This document shows, piece after piece, positions 28,062-36,079 of a stretch of DNA of 64,000 nucleotides (positions within the stretch are counted from its first letter, which is position 1; every line of letters starts with the position of its first letter). A program made the position numbers and the translations under genes. The DNA is taken from positions 1 to 64,000 of the forward strand of contig NZ_JAMYDV010000013.1 in assembly GCF_024128855.1 (NCBI RefSeq), read 5' to 3'. This DNA is from Rhodovulum tesquicola (GTDB lineage Bacteria > Pseudomonadota > Alphaproteobacteria > Rhodobacterales > Rhodobacteraceae). The notes beneath the pieces were generated by a model. The model worked only from the letters and a program-made list of their open reading frames with translations, ran no database searches and was not told the origin of the DNA.

Positions 28062-28534
28062 CCAGTCGGGCCGATACACTCGTGGCGCTGGCCCGCGCCC
28101 GGGGCGCGCGCGTTGCCACCGCCGAAAGCTGCACCGGCGGCATGGTTTCGGCCGCGATCACCGATATTCCCGGGTCGTCGAAGATGTTCGACCGGGGGTT
28201 CGTGACCTATTCCAACGCCGCGAAACAGGCCCTGCTGGGTGTGCAGGACCGGACGCTGGAGGCCCATGGCGCGGTGTCCGAGCCGATCGCGGCCGAGATG
28301 GCCGAGGGCGCGCTGGCCCGGTCCGAGGCCGATCTGGCCGTCGCGATCACCGGCATCGCGGGGCCCGGCGGGTCCGAGCACAAGCCCGAGGGGCGCGTCT
28401 GCTTCGCGCTGGCGCGCAGCGGTGCGGGCGTTGTCACCGAAACCGTGGAATTCGGCCCGCTGGGCCGCGACCGGGTGCGCGCCGCCAGCCGCGACCACGC
28501 GCTCGACCTGCTGATAGCTGCGCTGGGGGGCTAG
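28058..28534 (+). CDS. CinA C-terminal-domain protein (nicotinamide-nucleotide amidase, PncC-type)
   Basis: A 158-residue stand-alone CinA-C domain. It contains ATAESCTGGMVSAAITDIPGSS with the catalytic Ser region, VTYSNAAKQALLGV, and ITGIAGPGGSEHKPEG. PncC-type enzymes deamidate nicotinamide mononucleotide in NAD recycling. The N-terminal MoCF domain of full CinA is absent, which is normal for this class. It is the last gene of ispDF-pgpA-cinA. Confidence 0.94.
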   Translation: MTSRADTLVALARARGARVATAESCTGGMVSAAITDIPGSSKMFDRGFVTYSNAAKQALLGVQDRTLEAHGAVSEPIAAEMAEGALARSEADLAVAITGIAGPGGSEHKPEGRVCFALARSGAGVVTETVEFGPLGRDRVRAASRDHALDLLIAALGG

Positions 28535-28690
28535 CCCGCCCCGGACGGAAGCGCCGCGGGGGCGGGGGCGTCGGGCAGCCCATGCGCGGCCGCGCGTCAC
28601 CTACGCTGCCATGACACGGGCGACGAAATCTGCCGGGGCGCCGGCGAGTCCCGTCGCTTCGCCCTTGGGGCGCCCGACGGGCGGCAAGGC

Positions 28691-29149
28691 TCAGGTGGCG
28701 GGCTTGCCGTACAGGTCTTCGGCCCGGGCCTCGAAGGCGCGCACGATCCGCAGCATCGCCTCGTTGAACACCACGCCGATCACGCCCTGCAACACGCGAT
28801 TCTTGAACTCGAAATCCACGAAGAATTCCACCTTGCAGCGACCTTCGGCGATTTCCTCGAAATGCCAGTAGGATTTGAGGTATTTGAACGGCCCGTCCAG
28901 GTATACGGTGTCGATCCGGTGGAGGCTGGGCCACAGCGTCACCCGGCTGCCGAAGCGTTCGCGGAACACCTTGAACGAAATCACCAGATCGGCCTCCATC
29001 AACTCGTGATCGCCGAAATCCGTGCGCCGACGGATGCGCGCGGCGGCCGTCCAGGGCAGGAATTCGGGATAGGCGGCGACATCGGCCACCAGATCGTACA
29101 TCTGCTGCGCCGAATAGGGCATCTCGCGGTTTTCGGAATGTCTGGGCAT
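28691..29149 (-). CDS. Coq10/RatA-type START-domain protein (ubiquinone-binding)
   Basis: A 152-residue polyketide-cyclase/START-like protein. It begins MPRHSENREMPYSAQQMYDLVADVAAYPEFLPW-like, the hallmark of the Coq10/RatA family, and carries FKYLKSYWHFEE and VEFFVDFEFKNRVLQGVIG. Mitochondrial Coq10 and its bacterial relatives bind ubiquinone and help respiratory electron transfer; the toxin name RatA comes from one E. coli report. The ATG at 29149 is the only good start. It is convergent with cinA and divergent from hpt. Confidence 0.9.
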   Translation of the reverse strand: MPRHSENREMPYSAQQMYDLVADVAAYPEFLPWTAAARIRRRTDFGDHELMEADLVISFKVFRERFGSRVTLWPSLHRIDTVYLDGPFKYLKSYWHFEEIAEGRCKVEFFVDFEFKNRVLQGVIGVVFNEAMLRIVRAFEARAEDLYGKPAT

Positions 29150-29218
29150 GATCCCGTTTGTCTGCTGACAGTGGGCAGTCGTTTCTGCTAGTGAGCGGCC
29201 GAAATCAAGGGGGAAGGC

Positions 29219-29758
29219 ATGGGCGAGCGACCCTATGTCATAGACGAGATGCTGTCGGCCAAGACGATTGCCGCCCGCGTCGAGGCGCTGGCGGCCGAGA
29301 TCACGCGCCATTTTGCCGATACCGACAAGCTGGTGGTGGTGGGGCTGTTGCGCGGCTCGTTCGTGTTCATCGCCGATCTGGTGCGCGAGTTGCGGCTGCC
29401 GGTCGAGGTCGATTTCATCGAGACCTCGTCCTATGGCAGCGGCATGGAAAGTTCGCGCGAGGTGCGCATCCTCAAGGATCTGCGCGGCAAGATCGAGGGG
29501 CGCGACGTTTTGGTCGTCGAGGATATCGTCGATACCGGGCACACGCTGGCCCATGTGCTGCACCTGCTGGCCGCGAAAAAGCCCCGGCGGCTGGAATCCT
29601 GCGCGCTGCTGGACAAGCCGTCGCGGCGCGAGGTCGAGGTACGGGCAAGCTGGGTAGGCTTCGAGATCCCCGACCGTTTCGTGGTGGGCTATGGCATCGA
29701 CTTCGCCCAGCGCAACCGCAACCTGCCCTATATCGGATCGGTCCGGTTCGAGGAGTGA
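29219..29758 (+). CDS. hpt: Hypoxanthine phosphoribosyltransferase
   Basis: A 179-residue type I PRTase. The PRPP-binding loop is [17 protein letters not shown]. The PPi loop is [16 protein letters not shown], and the flexible loop lies around [12 protein letters not shown]. The purine-binding segment is [19 protein letters not shown]. It salvages hypoxanthine and guanine. GGGGGAAGG precedes the ATG. The stop overlaps the GTG of a small membrane protein. Confidence 0.95.
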   Translation: MGERPYVIDEMLSAKTIAARVEALAAEITRHFADTDKLVVVGLLRGSFVFIADLVRELRLPVEVDFIETSSYGSGMESSREVRILKDLRGKIEGRDVLVVEDIVDTGHTLAHVLHLLAAKKPRRLESCALLDKPSRREVEVRASWVGFEIPDRFVVGYGIDFAQRNRNLPYIGSVRFEE

Positions 29759-29937
29759 ACCTGCTGTGGCTTCTGCGTGCGAAACGCTGGGCGCAACACC
29801 CGCCGAGCGCGTCGCGCGTGCGGCTGGTGCTGGGGGTGGTCGCGCTATGCCTGCTGCTGGTGCTGGTCGAATGGCTGGTCGGCTGGCCCGAGGCGCTGAC
29901 GGTCAATTCCGGTGCGCGCGGCGGCATGGCCCCCTGA
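29755..29937 (+). CDS. Small single-pass membrane protein downstream of hpt
   Basis: A 60-residue protein, unrecognised. The GTG at 29755 overlaps the hpt stop in a GTGA pattern, with AGGAG directly upstream. Residues 3-21 are basic (LRAKRW and SASRVR). One hydrophobic helix, [21 protein letters not shown], spans about residues 24-44. The overlap and the membrane segment make it likely to be a real gene. Its function is unknown. Confidence 0.6.
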   Translation: MNLLWLLRAKRWAQHPPSASRVRLVLGVVALCLLLVLVEWLVGWPEALTVNSGARGGMAP

Positions 29938-29965
29938 CCGGGGCGCTCTAATCGGTATACGGGGC

Positions 29966-30140
29966 GGCAAAGGGGCGGGACCACCACGACCGTAAGGGCA
30001 GCTCATTCCCGAGGACCTGTTCATACAGGTGGGCGCCAGGTAACCGGGCCAGGACCCGGACAGAGCCAGCTCCCTCGGATTTGCTTAAGGCCACCGGAAT
30101 TTGACCCCAGCACGGGAAGGGCAGAACCCGCCTTGGATCA
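29966..30140 (+). ncRNA. Candidate structured RNA upstream of mmcB (identity unassigned)
   Basis: No protein is supported in 29938-30207. The stretch folds well by eye: GGGGCGGG (29973-29980) with CCCGCCTT (30127-30134) as an outer stem, GGGCAGCT with AGCTCCC and the alternative CCGAGG with CCTCGG as inner stems, and two hairpins, ACCTGT-TCAT-ACAGGT and CCGGG-CCAGGA-CCCGG. A promoter-like CTGACC-N16-TATACG ends at about 29960. The size of about 175 nt and the closed-stem plan resemble 6S RNA, but I do not see a diagnostic 6S, SRP, RNase P or tmRNA sequence. Strand and ends are tentative. Confidence 0.35.
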
Positions 30141-30181
30141 CAGATAGGGCAGGGCGGGGGTGGCTGCAAGGCTTGCCATTT

Positions 30182-30196
30182 GTTCATGGATTGTTC
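30182..30196 (+). promoter_or_regulatory. LexA (SOS) box of mmcB
   Basis: GTTC-ATGGATT-GTTC is a perfect match to the alphaproteobacterial LexA operator GTTC-N7-GTTC. It lies 11 bases before the mmcB ATG, where LexA would block transcription or initiation. mmcB is a known LexA target in Caulobacter. Confidence 0.85.
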
Positions 30197-30207
30197 AACC
30201 TTCACCC

Positions 30208-30666
30208 ATGCCAAGCGTCCCTCCCCAACCGCCTGCCGCGCTGGCCCCCGGCCAGCTGATCGCCCGCGGCGTCTGTCGACACCTGCGCGACCTGGGCTTT
30301 GCCTGTGTCGAGGAACTGGTTCCCACGGCAGGGCTGCGCGTCGATGTGATGGCGCTGGGGCCGAAGGGCGAGGTCTGGATCGTCGAATGCAAGTCGTGCC
30401 GGGCCGATTTCGCCGCGGATCGCAAGTGGCAGGGCTATCTCGACTGGTGCGACCGCTTCTTCTGGGCGGTGGACGAGGCGTTCCCGGTGGACCTGTTGCC
30501 GCCCGGCACCGGGTTGATCCTGGCCGATGCCTATGGCGCCGAGATCCTGCGCGAGAGCCCCGAGACAAGGCTGGCGGGGGCAAGGCGCAAGGTGGTTACG
30601 CAGAGATTCGCCCGCCACGCGGCGCTGCGGTTGCAGGCGCTGCGCGATCCGGGCCTCAGCCCCTAG
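30208..30666 (+). CDS. mmcB: MmcB family DNA repair protein
   Basis: A 152-residue MmcB-like protein with a restriction-endonuclease-type core. The D-x-n-E-x-K catalytic pattern is visible as RVDVMALG followed by WIVECKSC. The KWQGYLDWCDRFFWAV block is characteristic of the family. MmcB contributes to mitomycin C resistance and DNA-damage repair. The ATG at 30208 gives MPSVPPQPPAALAPG, with a LexA box immediately upstream. The 3' end overlaps the convergent DUF6324-like gene by 11 bases. Confidence 0.9.
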   Translation: MPSVPPQPPAALAPGQLIARGVCRHLRDLGFACVEELVPTAGLRVDVMALGPKGEVWIVECKSCRADFAADRKWQGYLDWCDRFFWAVDEAFPVDLLPPGTGLILADAYGAEILRESPETRLAGARRKVVTQRFARHAALRLQALRDPGLSP

Positions 30667-30883
30667 GGCGGTCCTTCTTGCCCGGTTTGGCGGCCTTCTC
30701 GCCGATGGCGCGGGCCTGTGCGGCGGCGGCGCGGATTTCCTCGGCGATCTCCTCGGCCTCGTCGGGGTCGAAATCCATCGGCAGGTCGAAACCCTCGCCC
30801 TCGACATAGATCCGCACCATGCCAAGGCTCGTCGGCCCGATCTGCAAATTCGCGGCGAGTTCGCTTTCCTTGTCGATGCCCAT
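30656..30883 (-). CDS. Small acidic conserved hypothetical (DUF6324-like)
   Basis: A 75-residue protein beginning MGIDKESELAANLQIGPTS and containing VRIYVEGEGFDLPMDFDP, then a glutamate/alanine-rich helix (EAEEIAEEIRAAAAQAR) and a basic tail. I associate this pattern with the DUF6324 family of Rhodobacteraceae, whose function is unknown. GGGGCTGCC precedes the ATG. It is convergent with mmcB and overlaps its 3' end. Confidence 0.75.
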   Translation of the reverse strand: MGIDKESELAANLQIGPTSLGMVRIYVEGEGFDLPMDFDPDEAEEIAEEIRAAAAQARAIGEKAAKPGKKDRPRG

Positions 30884-31025
30884 GGCAGCCCCTCGGAATG
30901 GTCAGGGCCCTGCGTTAGCCTGTCGCCCCCACGCTGGCAAGAGGCGTGCGGCACAGGCAAAAGCCGTCCCGATCCGGCAACGGGGCTTGCATTGCGCCCC
31001 GACGGGCGTTAAATCGCGCCCCAGT

Positions 31026-31102
31026 GCCGCCTTAGCTCAGTTGGTTAGAGCGCTGGATTGTGGATCCAGAGGTCCCCCGTTCAAGCCGGGGAGGCGGTAC
31101 CA
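31026..31102 (+). tRNA. tRNA-His (GTG)
   Basis: Full cloverleaf: acceptor GCCGCCT/AGGCGGT, D-arm starting GCTC, anticodon loop TTGTGGA with anticodon GTG (His) on stem CTGGA/TCCAG, and T-arm CCCCG-TTCAAGC-CGGGG. Discriminator A73 is followed by an encoded CCA. The first paired base is G1 opposite U72. The base before G1 is T and the discriminator is A, so the usual G-1:C73 pair of tRNA-His is absent, as reported for a clade of alphaproteobacteria. Confidence 0.96.
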
Positions 31103-31589
31103 TGCATCTCCCTGATATGTTGTCCTTTGACGACGGTGATTTGAACCGCCGGCGCGGCGGGCTGCGGCCGGTTGGCATTTGCCGGACCCGACAAAGTCTC
31201 GAACACCCGCAAAGCCCTTTCGCCGACCTTGCTCCGTTTGCTGGAAAGGTCGGGAACCGGCATCGCGATCTCGATGATATGCGCGGCGATCGCGCCGATC
31301 CTGTCCGGCGTGGCCCGGTCTTGAGCAGGGGGAGGGGCGATGTGCCGCCCGGAGTGATGCGCTCCGCGGGGCGACCCCCAATCCCCATCTTCCGCACATG
31401 GCCGTCGCTTTTCAGCAAACGGGTTTGTCGTCAGCCTCGCCGAAAGCGCGCTCGCCGATGGTCCGTGTTCACCGACCGGGACCCAGCGTCTTGACGGATG
31501 CCGTCCCTTTCCAGTCCGACCGAGATGGCCAGCCGCGCGGCTTCGCGCGACCGTTGTCGGTCCGGTTGGACATCTGTCTTGTGAAATTC
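31103..31589 (-). other. Gene-less stretch between tRNA-His and tRNA-Gly with a possible coding relic
   Basis: No intact gene is supported. On the minus strand, about 31340 to 31081, one frame has G/C-rich third positions and protein-like composition (RIGAIAAHIIEIAMPVPD, then SKVGERALRVFETLSG). It ends at a TGA formed inside the tRNA-His T-arm. I find no start codon with a ribosome site and no family match. It may be the 3' remnant of a gene brought in by an element inserted at the tRNA, or chance. Confidence 0.3.
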
Positions 31590-31664
31590 TGGAGCGGGCG
31601 ATGAGATTCGAACTCACGACCCTTACCTTGGCAAGGTAATGCTCTACCCCTGAGCTACGCCCGC
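31590..31664 (-). tRNA. tRNA-Gly (GCC)
   Basis: On the minus strand: acceptor GCGGGCG/CGCCCGC, D-arm GCTCAGGGGTAGAGC, anticodon loop TTGCCAA with anticodon GCC (Gly) on stem TTACC/GGTAA, T-arm with GTTCGAATC, discriminator T, and encoded CCA at 31592-31590. It is transcribed towards tRNA-His. Confidence 0.97.
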
Positions 31665-32385
31665 ATCCATTGGGTGAGGCGTGACTTATAAACTCCGCCG
31701 GGGGGCTGCAAGCGGAAAATTCCGCTTGTACGGTTTTTTTCGAACGGCGCTGGACACAGATGCTCGCCGCCGCGCTACAGGGACGCATGCAGCACGCGCG
31801 TCGCTCCATTTGGAGCAGAGTGAGCGCAAGGCCGAGCAGAGGCGCGAAATGGGAGATCCCGTTTCAACTGGGGCTGATCCCGAACCCGCGATCCGGGGCG
31901 ATGCTGAACGAGGCGGAATCGGCCGGACCGGTGACAGGCTCAGGCGCGCGTACATCGCCCAGCATGCTGCAATCCCGCCTGTTGCTCGAACGGGCGGGCA
32001 TCGCCCGGTCGGTGGGATAGCAGGCGTCGCCGCGGCGGCATTTGGGCGGTCCGCGGTCACGACTTCATTGGCACCCTGCCAGAGCGGTTCGGCGTCGATG
32101 CCTTGGGCGATTGGCGCGGCGCTGGTGACGGAGGGAAACGAGGGGCTGAGACGGGCCATGGGAAATCACATGGGGTCTCGCTTTCGTTTCGAAGCGGGCG
32201 CGGCATTGCCTGGGTGGACGGGTGCGCACCCCCTCCACTATCGCCACGGCGGGAAGCCTCGGAGCGGCTCTTTCCGGCCTTCAAGGCCAACGACGTCATC
32301 CGGCCCAGCCAGTGCGGGCGGCTTGGCCGGACACCGCCAGATCTATCCTGGCTGCTCTGCGTCGGTGCATGCAGCCCGCCGCGGC
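31665..32385. other. 721-bp stretch without recognisable gene between tRNA-Gly and pyc
   Basis: Several frames are open because of the high GC content, but none shows a family motif, a ribosome site or consistent coding periodicity that I can support. It contains one hairpin with a T-run near 31709-31740. It may be the eroded remainder of an element inserted near the tRNA pair. Confidence 0.4.
31709..31740 (+). terminator. Possible Rho-independent terminator
   Basis: CAAGCGG (31709-31715), loop AAAATT, CCGCTTG (31722-31728), then five bases and TTTTTTT (31734-31740) on the plus strand. The gap before the T-run weakens the call. There is no plus-strand gene directly upstream other than tRNA-His, 600 bases away. 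Confidence 0.4.
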
Positions 32386-35300
32386 CTATTCGAACTCGAC
32401 CAGCAGGTCCTTGGCGTCGATCTGGGCGCCGGGCGTCACATGCACCGCCTTCACCGTGCCGTCGCGCTCGGCATGCAGGCCCGTCTCCATCTTCATCGCC
32501 TCGATGGTCAGGAGCAGGTCGCCGGTCTTGACCTTCTGCCCGGCGCTGACCGCAACGGTTGCGATCGCACCCGGCATCGGCGCGCCGACATGGGCGGGGT
32601 TGCCAAGTTCCACCTTGGGCCGCTTGGCCACCTTGGCCTTGGCCTTGCGGTCGGGCACGCGGATCACGCGGGGCTGGCCGTTCAGCTCGAAGAAGACACG
32701 CACGTCGCCCTCCTCGGTGGTCTCGCCGATGGCCGACAGCCGGATCTCCAGCGTCTTGCCCGGGTCGATCTCGGCCGTGATCTCCTCGCCCGGCTCCATC
32801 CCGTAGAAGAAGGTGCGCGTGGGCAGGGTGCGGACCGGGCCATACATCTGGTGCCGCGCCGTGTAGTCGGTGAAGACCTTGGGATACATCAGGTATCCGT
32901 TCAGGTCCTCGTCGTCGAAGTCGAGATCCTCGAACTGCGCCTTCAGGTCGGCGCGCAGCTTGTCCAGATCGGCGGGCGGCACCTTGGCGCCGGGCCGCTC
33001 GGTCAGGGGTTTCTCGTCCTTCAGCACCTTGCGGAGGATGGCCTCGGGGAAACCGCCCGGCGGCTGGCCGAGATTGCCGCGCAGCATGTCGATGACGGAA
33101 TCGGGGAAGGCCACGTCGCGGGCGGGGTTCTCGACATCGGCGCGCGTCAGCCCCTGGCTGACCATCATCAGCGCCATGTCGCCCACCACCTTGGAACTGG
33201 GCGTCACCTTGACGATGTCGCCGAACATCTGGTTCACGTCGGCATAGGTCTTGGCGACCTCGGACCAGCGGTCCTCAAGCCCTAGGCTGCGGGCTTGCGC
33301 CTTGAGGTTGGTGAACTGGCCGCCCGGCATCTCGTGCAGGTAGACCTCGGAGGCGGGGGCCATCAGCCCCGATTCGAAGGCGGCATATTGCGCGCGCACC
33401 TGTCCCCAGTAATCCGAGATCTCGCGCACCGCCTCGATGTCGATGCCGGTGTCGCGCGGGGTGTTGCGCAGGGCCTCGACGATGGACCCCAGGCAGGGCT
33501 GCGAGGTGCCGCCCGAGAACGCGTCCATCGCCGCGTCCACCGCGTCCACCCCCGCCTCGGCCGCGGCCAGGATCGTGGCGCCCGCGATGCCGCTGGTGTC
33601 ATGGGTGTGGAAGTGGATCGGCAGGCCCACCTCGTCCTTCAGCGCCTTGAACAGCACACTTGCGGCGGCGGGTTTCAACAGCCCCGCCATGTCCTTCAGC
33701 CCCAGGATATGACAGCCCGCCGCCTTCAGTGCCTTGGCCATCTCGACGTAATATGTCAGGTCGTATTTCGCCCGGTCCGGGTCGAGGATGTCGCCGGTAT
33801 AGCAGATCGCGCCTTCCAGCACCTTGCCGCTGTCCAGCACCGCATCCATCGCGACGCGCATGTTCTCGACCCAGTTCAGGCTGTCGAACACGCGGAACAC
33901 GTCGACGCCCGTCTCGGCCGCCTGTTTCACGAAGCTCTGCACCACGTTGTCGGGATAGGTGGTGTAGCCCACCCCGTTCGCGCCCCGCAGCAGCATCTGG
34001 GTCATCAGGTTCGGCATCCGCGCGCGGATGTCCCGCAGCCGCTGCCAGGGACATTCCTGAAGAAAGCGATAGGCCACGTCGAAGGTGGCCCCGCCCCAAC
34101 ATTCCACGCTGAAAAGCTGTGGCAGGTTGTGGGCATAGGCGGGTGCGACGCGCACCATGTCGATCGACCGCATCCGGGTGGCCAGAAGCGACTGGTGCCC
34201 GTCCCGCATGGTGGTGTCGGTCAGCAGAAGCTGTGTCTGTTCGGCCATCCAGTCGGCCACCGCCTGCGGGCCGAACTCGTCGAGGATCTGCCGCGTGCCG
34301 GGGGCAAAGCTCTCGCGCCGGTTCTCGGGCGGGCGGGGGGTGCGGACCTCGGCGGGCGGGCGCGGGCGGCCCTCGGTCTCGGGGTTCCCGTTGACCGTGA
34401 CATCGGCGATGAAGGTCAGGATCCGCGTCGCCCGGTCGCGCCGCTTCTCGAACTGGAACAACTCGGGCGTCTGGTCGATGAACTTGGTGTGGTATTCGTT
34501 GTTCAGGAAGGTCGGGTGCTTCAGCAGGTTCTCGACGAAGGCGATATTCGTCGAAACCCCGCGGATGCGGAACTCGCGCAGCGCCCGGTCCATCCGGGCA
34601 ATCGCCGCCTCGGGGGTGGGTGCCCAGGCGGTGACCTTTTCCAAGAGCGAATCGTAATAGCGCGTGATGACCGCGCCGGAATAGGCGGTGCCGCCGTCAA
34701 GCCGGATGCCCATCCCCGTCGCGCCGCGATAGGCGGTGATGCGGCCGTAATCGGGGATGAAGTTGTTCAGCGGATCCTCGGTCGTGATCCGGCATTGCAG
34801 CGCGTGGCCGGTCAGTTCCACGTCGTACTGGCTGGCGATGCCGGTGGCCTCGACCAGGCTCTTGCCCTCGGCGATCAGGATCTGCGCGCGCACGATGTCG
34901 ATGCCGGTCACTTCCTCGGTGACGGTGTGTTCGACCTGGATGCGGGGGTTGACCTCAATGAAGTAGAACTCGCCCGATTCCATGTCCATCAGGAACTCGA
35001 CGGTGCCCGCGCATTCGTAGTTCACGGCTTCCGCGATCTTCTTGCCCAGATTGCACAGGTGTTCGCGCTGGGTGGGGGACAGGTAGGGGGCGGGGGCGCG
35101 TTCGACGACCTTCTGGTTGCGCCGCTGCACCGAACAGTCGCGCTCCCACAGGTGATAGATGTTGCCATGCTGGTCGCCGAGGATCTGCACCTCGACATGG
35201 CGGGCGCGCAGGATCATCTTTTCCAGATAGCCCTCGCCGTTGCCGAAGGCGGCCTCGGCCTCGCGCCGGCCCTCGCGCACCTTCTCCTCCAGTTCGTCCG

Positions 35301-35829
35301 GGCCGTTGATCGGGCGCATGCCCCGCCCGCCGCCGCCCCAGCTGGCCTTGAGCATCAGCGGATAGCCGATCTCGGCGGCCTCGGTGCGGATCGCGTCCAT
35401 GTCCTCGCCCAGCACCTCGGTCGCGGGGATCACCGGCACGCCCGCGGCGATTGCCACCTTGCGCGCGGACGCCTTGTCGCCCAGCGCGCGCATGGTTTCG
35501 GCCTTGGGCCCGATGAAGGCGATGCCCGCCGCGTCGCAGGCCTCGACAAAGGCCGGGTTCTCGGACAGCAGGCCATAGCCCGGGTGGATCGCGTCGGCGC
35601 CGCACATCTTCGCCACGCGGATGATCTCATCGATGGCCAGATAGGCCTGCACGGGGCCCAGCCCCTCGCCGATCTTGTAGGCCTCGTCCGCCTTGAAGCG
35701 GTGCAGCCCCAGCTTGTCCTCCTCGGCATAGACCGCGACCGTGCGCTTGCCCATTTCATTGGCGGCACGCATGACGCGGATGGCGATTTCACCGCGGTTC
35801 GCGACGAGGATTTTCTTGAATTCGGTCAA
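32386..35829 (-). CDS. pyc: Pyruvate carboxylase
   Basis: A 1147-residue single-chain pyruvate carboxylase. The biotin carboxylase domain (about 1-455) begins TEFKKILVANRGEIAIRVMR and has a glycine-rich ATP loop (SWGGGGRGM). The carboxyltransferase domain (about 530-830) has RDGHQSLLATRMRS and FHTHDTSG. The biotinyl domain at the C-terminus has IEAMKMETG with the biotinylated Lys. It replenishes oxaloacetate. I chose TTG at 35829 because AAGGAGG lies 8 bases upstream; an ATG 12 codons earlier lacks family similarity. It is divergent from pcrA. Confidence 0.96.
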   Translation of the reverse strand: MTEFKKILVANRGEIAIRVMRAANEMGKRTVAVYAEEDKLGLHRFKADEAYKIGEGLGPVQAYLAIDEIIRVAKMCGADAIHPGYGLLSENPAFVEACDAAGIAFIGPKAETMRALGDKASARKVAIAAGVPVIPATEVLGEDMDAIRTEAAEIGYPLMLKASWGGGGRGMRPINGPDELEEKVREGRREAEAAFGNGEGYLEKMILRARHVEVQILGDQHGNIYHLWERDCSVQRRNQKVVERAPAPYLSPTQREHLCNLGKKIAEAVNYECAGTVEFLMDMESGEFYFIEVNPRIQVEHTVTEEVTGIDIVRAQILIAEGKSLVEATGIASQYDVELTGHALQCRITTEDPLNNFIPDYGRITAYRGATGMGIRLDGGTAYSGAVITRYYDSLLEKVTAWAPTPEAAIARMDRALREFRIRGVSTNIAFVENLLKHPTFLNNEYHTKFIDQTPELFQFEKRRDRATRILTFIADVTVNGNPETEGRPRPPAEVRTPRPPENRRESFAPGTRQILDEFGPQAVADWMAEQTQLLLTDTTMRDGHQSLLATRMRSIDMVRVAPAYAHNLPQLFSVECWGGATFDVAYRFLQECPWQRLRDIRARMPNLMTQMLLRGANGVGYTTYPDNVVQSFVKQAAETGVDVFRVFDSLNWVENMRVAMDAVLDSGKVLEGAICYTGDILDPDRAKYDLTYYVEMAKALKAAGCHILGLKDMAGLLKPAAASVLFKALKDEVGLPIHFHTHDTSGIAGATILAAAEAGVDAVDAAMDAFSGGTSQPCLGSIVEALRNTPRDTGIDIEAVREISDYWGQVRAQYAAFESGLMAPASEVYLHEMPGGQFTNLKAQARSLGLEDRWSEVAKTYADVNQMFGDIVKVTPSSKVVGDMALMMVSQGLTRADVENPARDVAFPDSVIDMLRGNLGQPPGGFPEAILRKVLKDEKPLTERPGAKVPPADLDKLRADLKAQFEDLDFDDEDLNGYLMYPKVFTDYTARHQMYGPVRTLPTRTFFYGMEPGEEITAEIDPGKTLEIRLSAIGETTEEGDVRVFFELNGQPRVIRVPDRKAKAKVAKRPKVELGNPAHVGAPMPGAIATVAVSAGQKVKTGDLLLTIEAMKMETGLHAERDGTVKAVHVTPGAQIDAKDLLVEFE

Positions 35830-35888
35830 GGGCAGGGCCTCCTTCGGGACGTCCTTGCTGCGCATGCGAGACGCGCGCCTGTGCTATC

Positions 35889-35916
35889 GGTATACGGTCG
35901 TGCGCCGGGCTGGCAA
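35889..35916 (-). promoter_or_regulatory. Putative pyc promoter
   Basis: On the minus strand, TTGCCA (35916-35911) and TATACC (35894-35889) are 16 bases apart, predicting a start about 55 bases before the TTG codon. The -10 lies inside the 12-mer ATCGGTATACGG, which recurs at 29951. Confidence 0.45.
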
Positions 35917-36079
35917 GTAGGAGCTTGGTCCAGGGCCGCCGTGTTTCGCGGCGAGGCTTGGGATTGCGCGCGCCACGAAACTCGGGGGCTGGTCCGCTTG
36001 GGACAATCTCGCAGGGCCGTTCGGGAACATTATGCGAACTCGTCTTTCCCTTCCTTCGTCCGCGCGCTAGGATCGCAAT

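Noticed and set aside
29938-30181. RNase P, SRP or tmRNA gene
   Set aside because: The string GGGCGCCAGGTAAC recalls a segment of RNase P RNA, but the universal RNase P, SRP (GGAAG tetraloop region) and tmRNA tag sequences are absent.
31681-33285. Long plus-strand open frame across the gene-less stretch and the end of pyc
   Set aside because: It is antisense to pyc for most of its length and has low-complexity, histidine/glycine/arginine-rich composition without motifs, typical of chance open frames in high-GC DNA.
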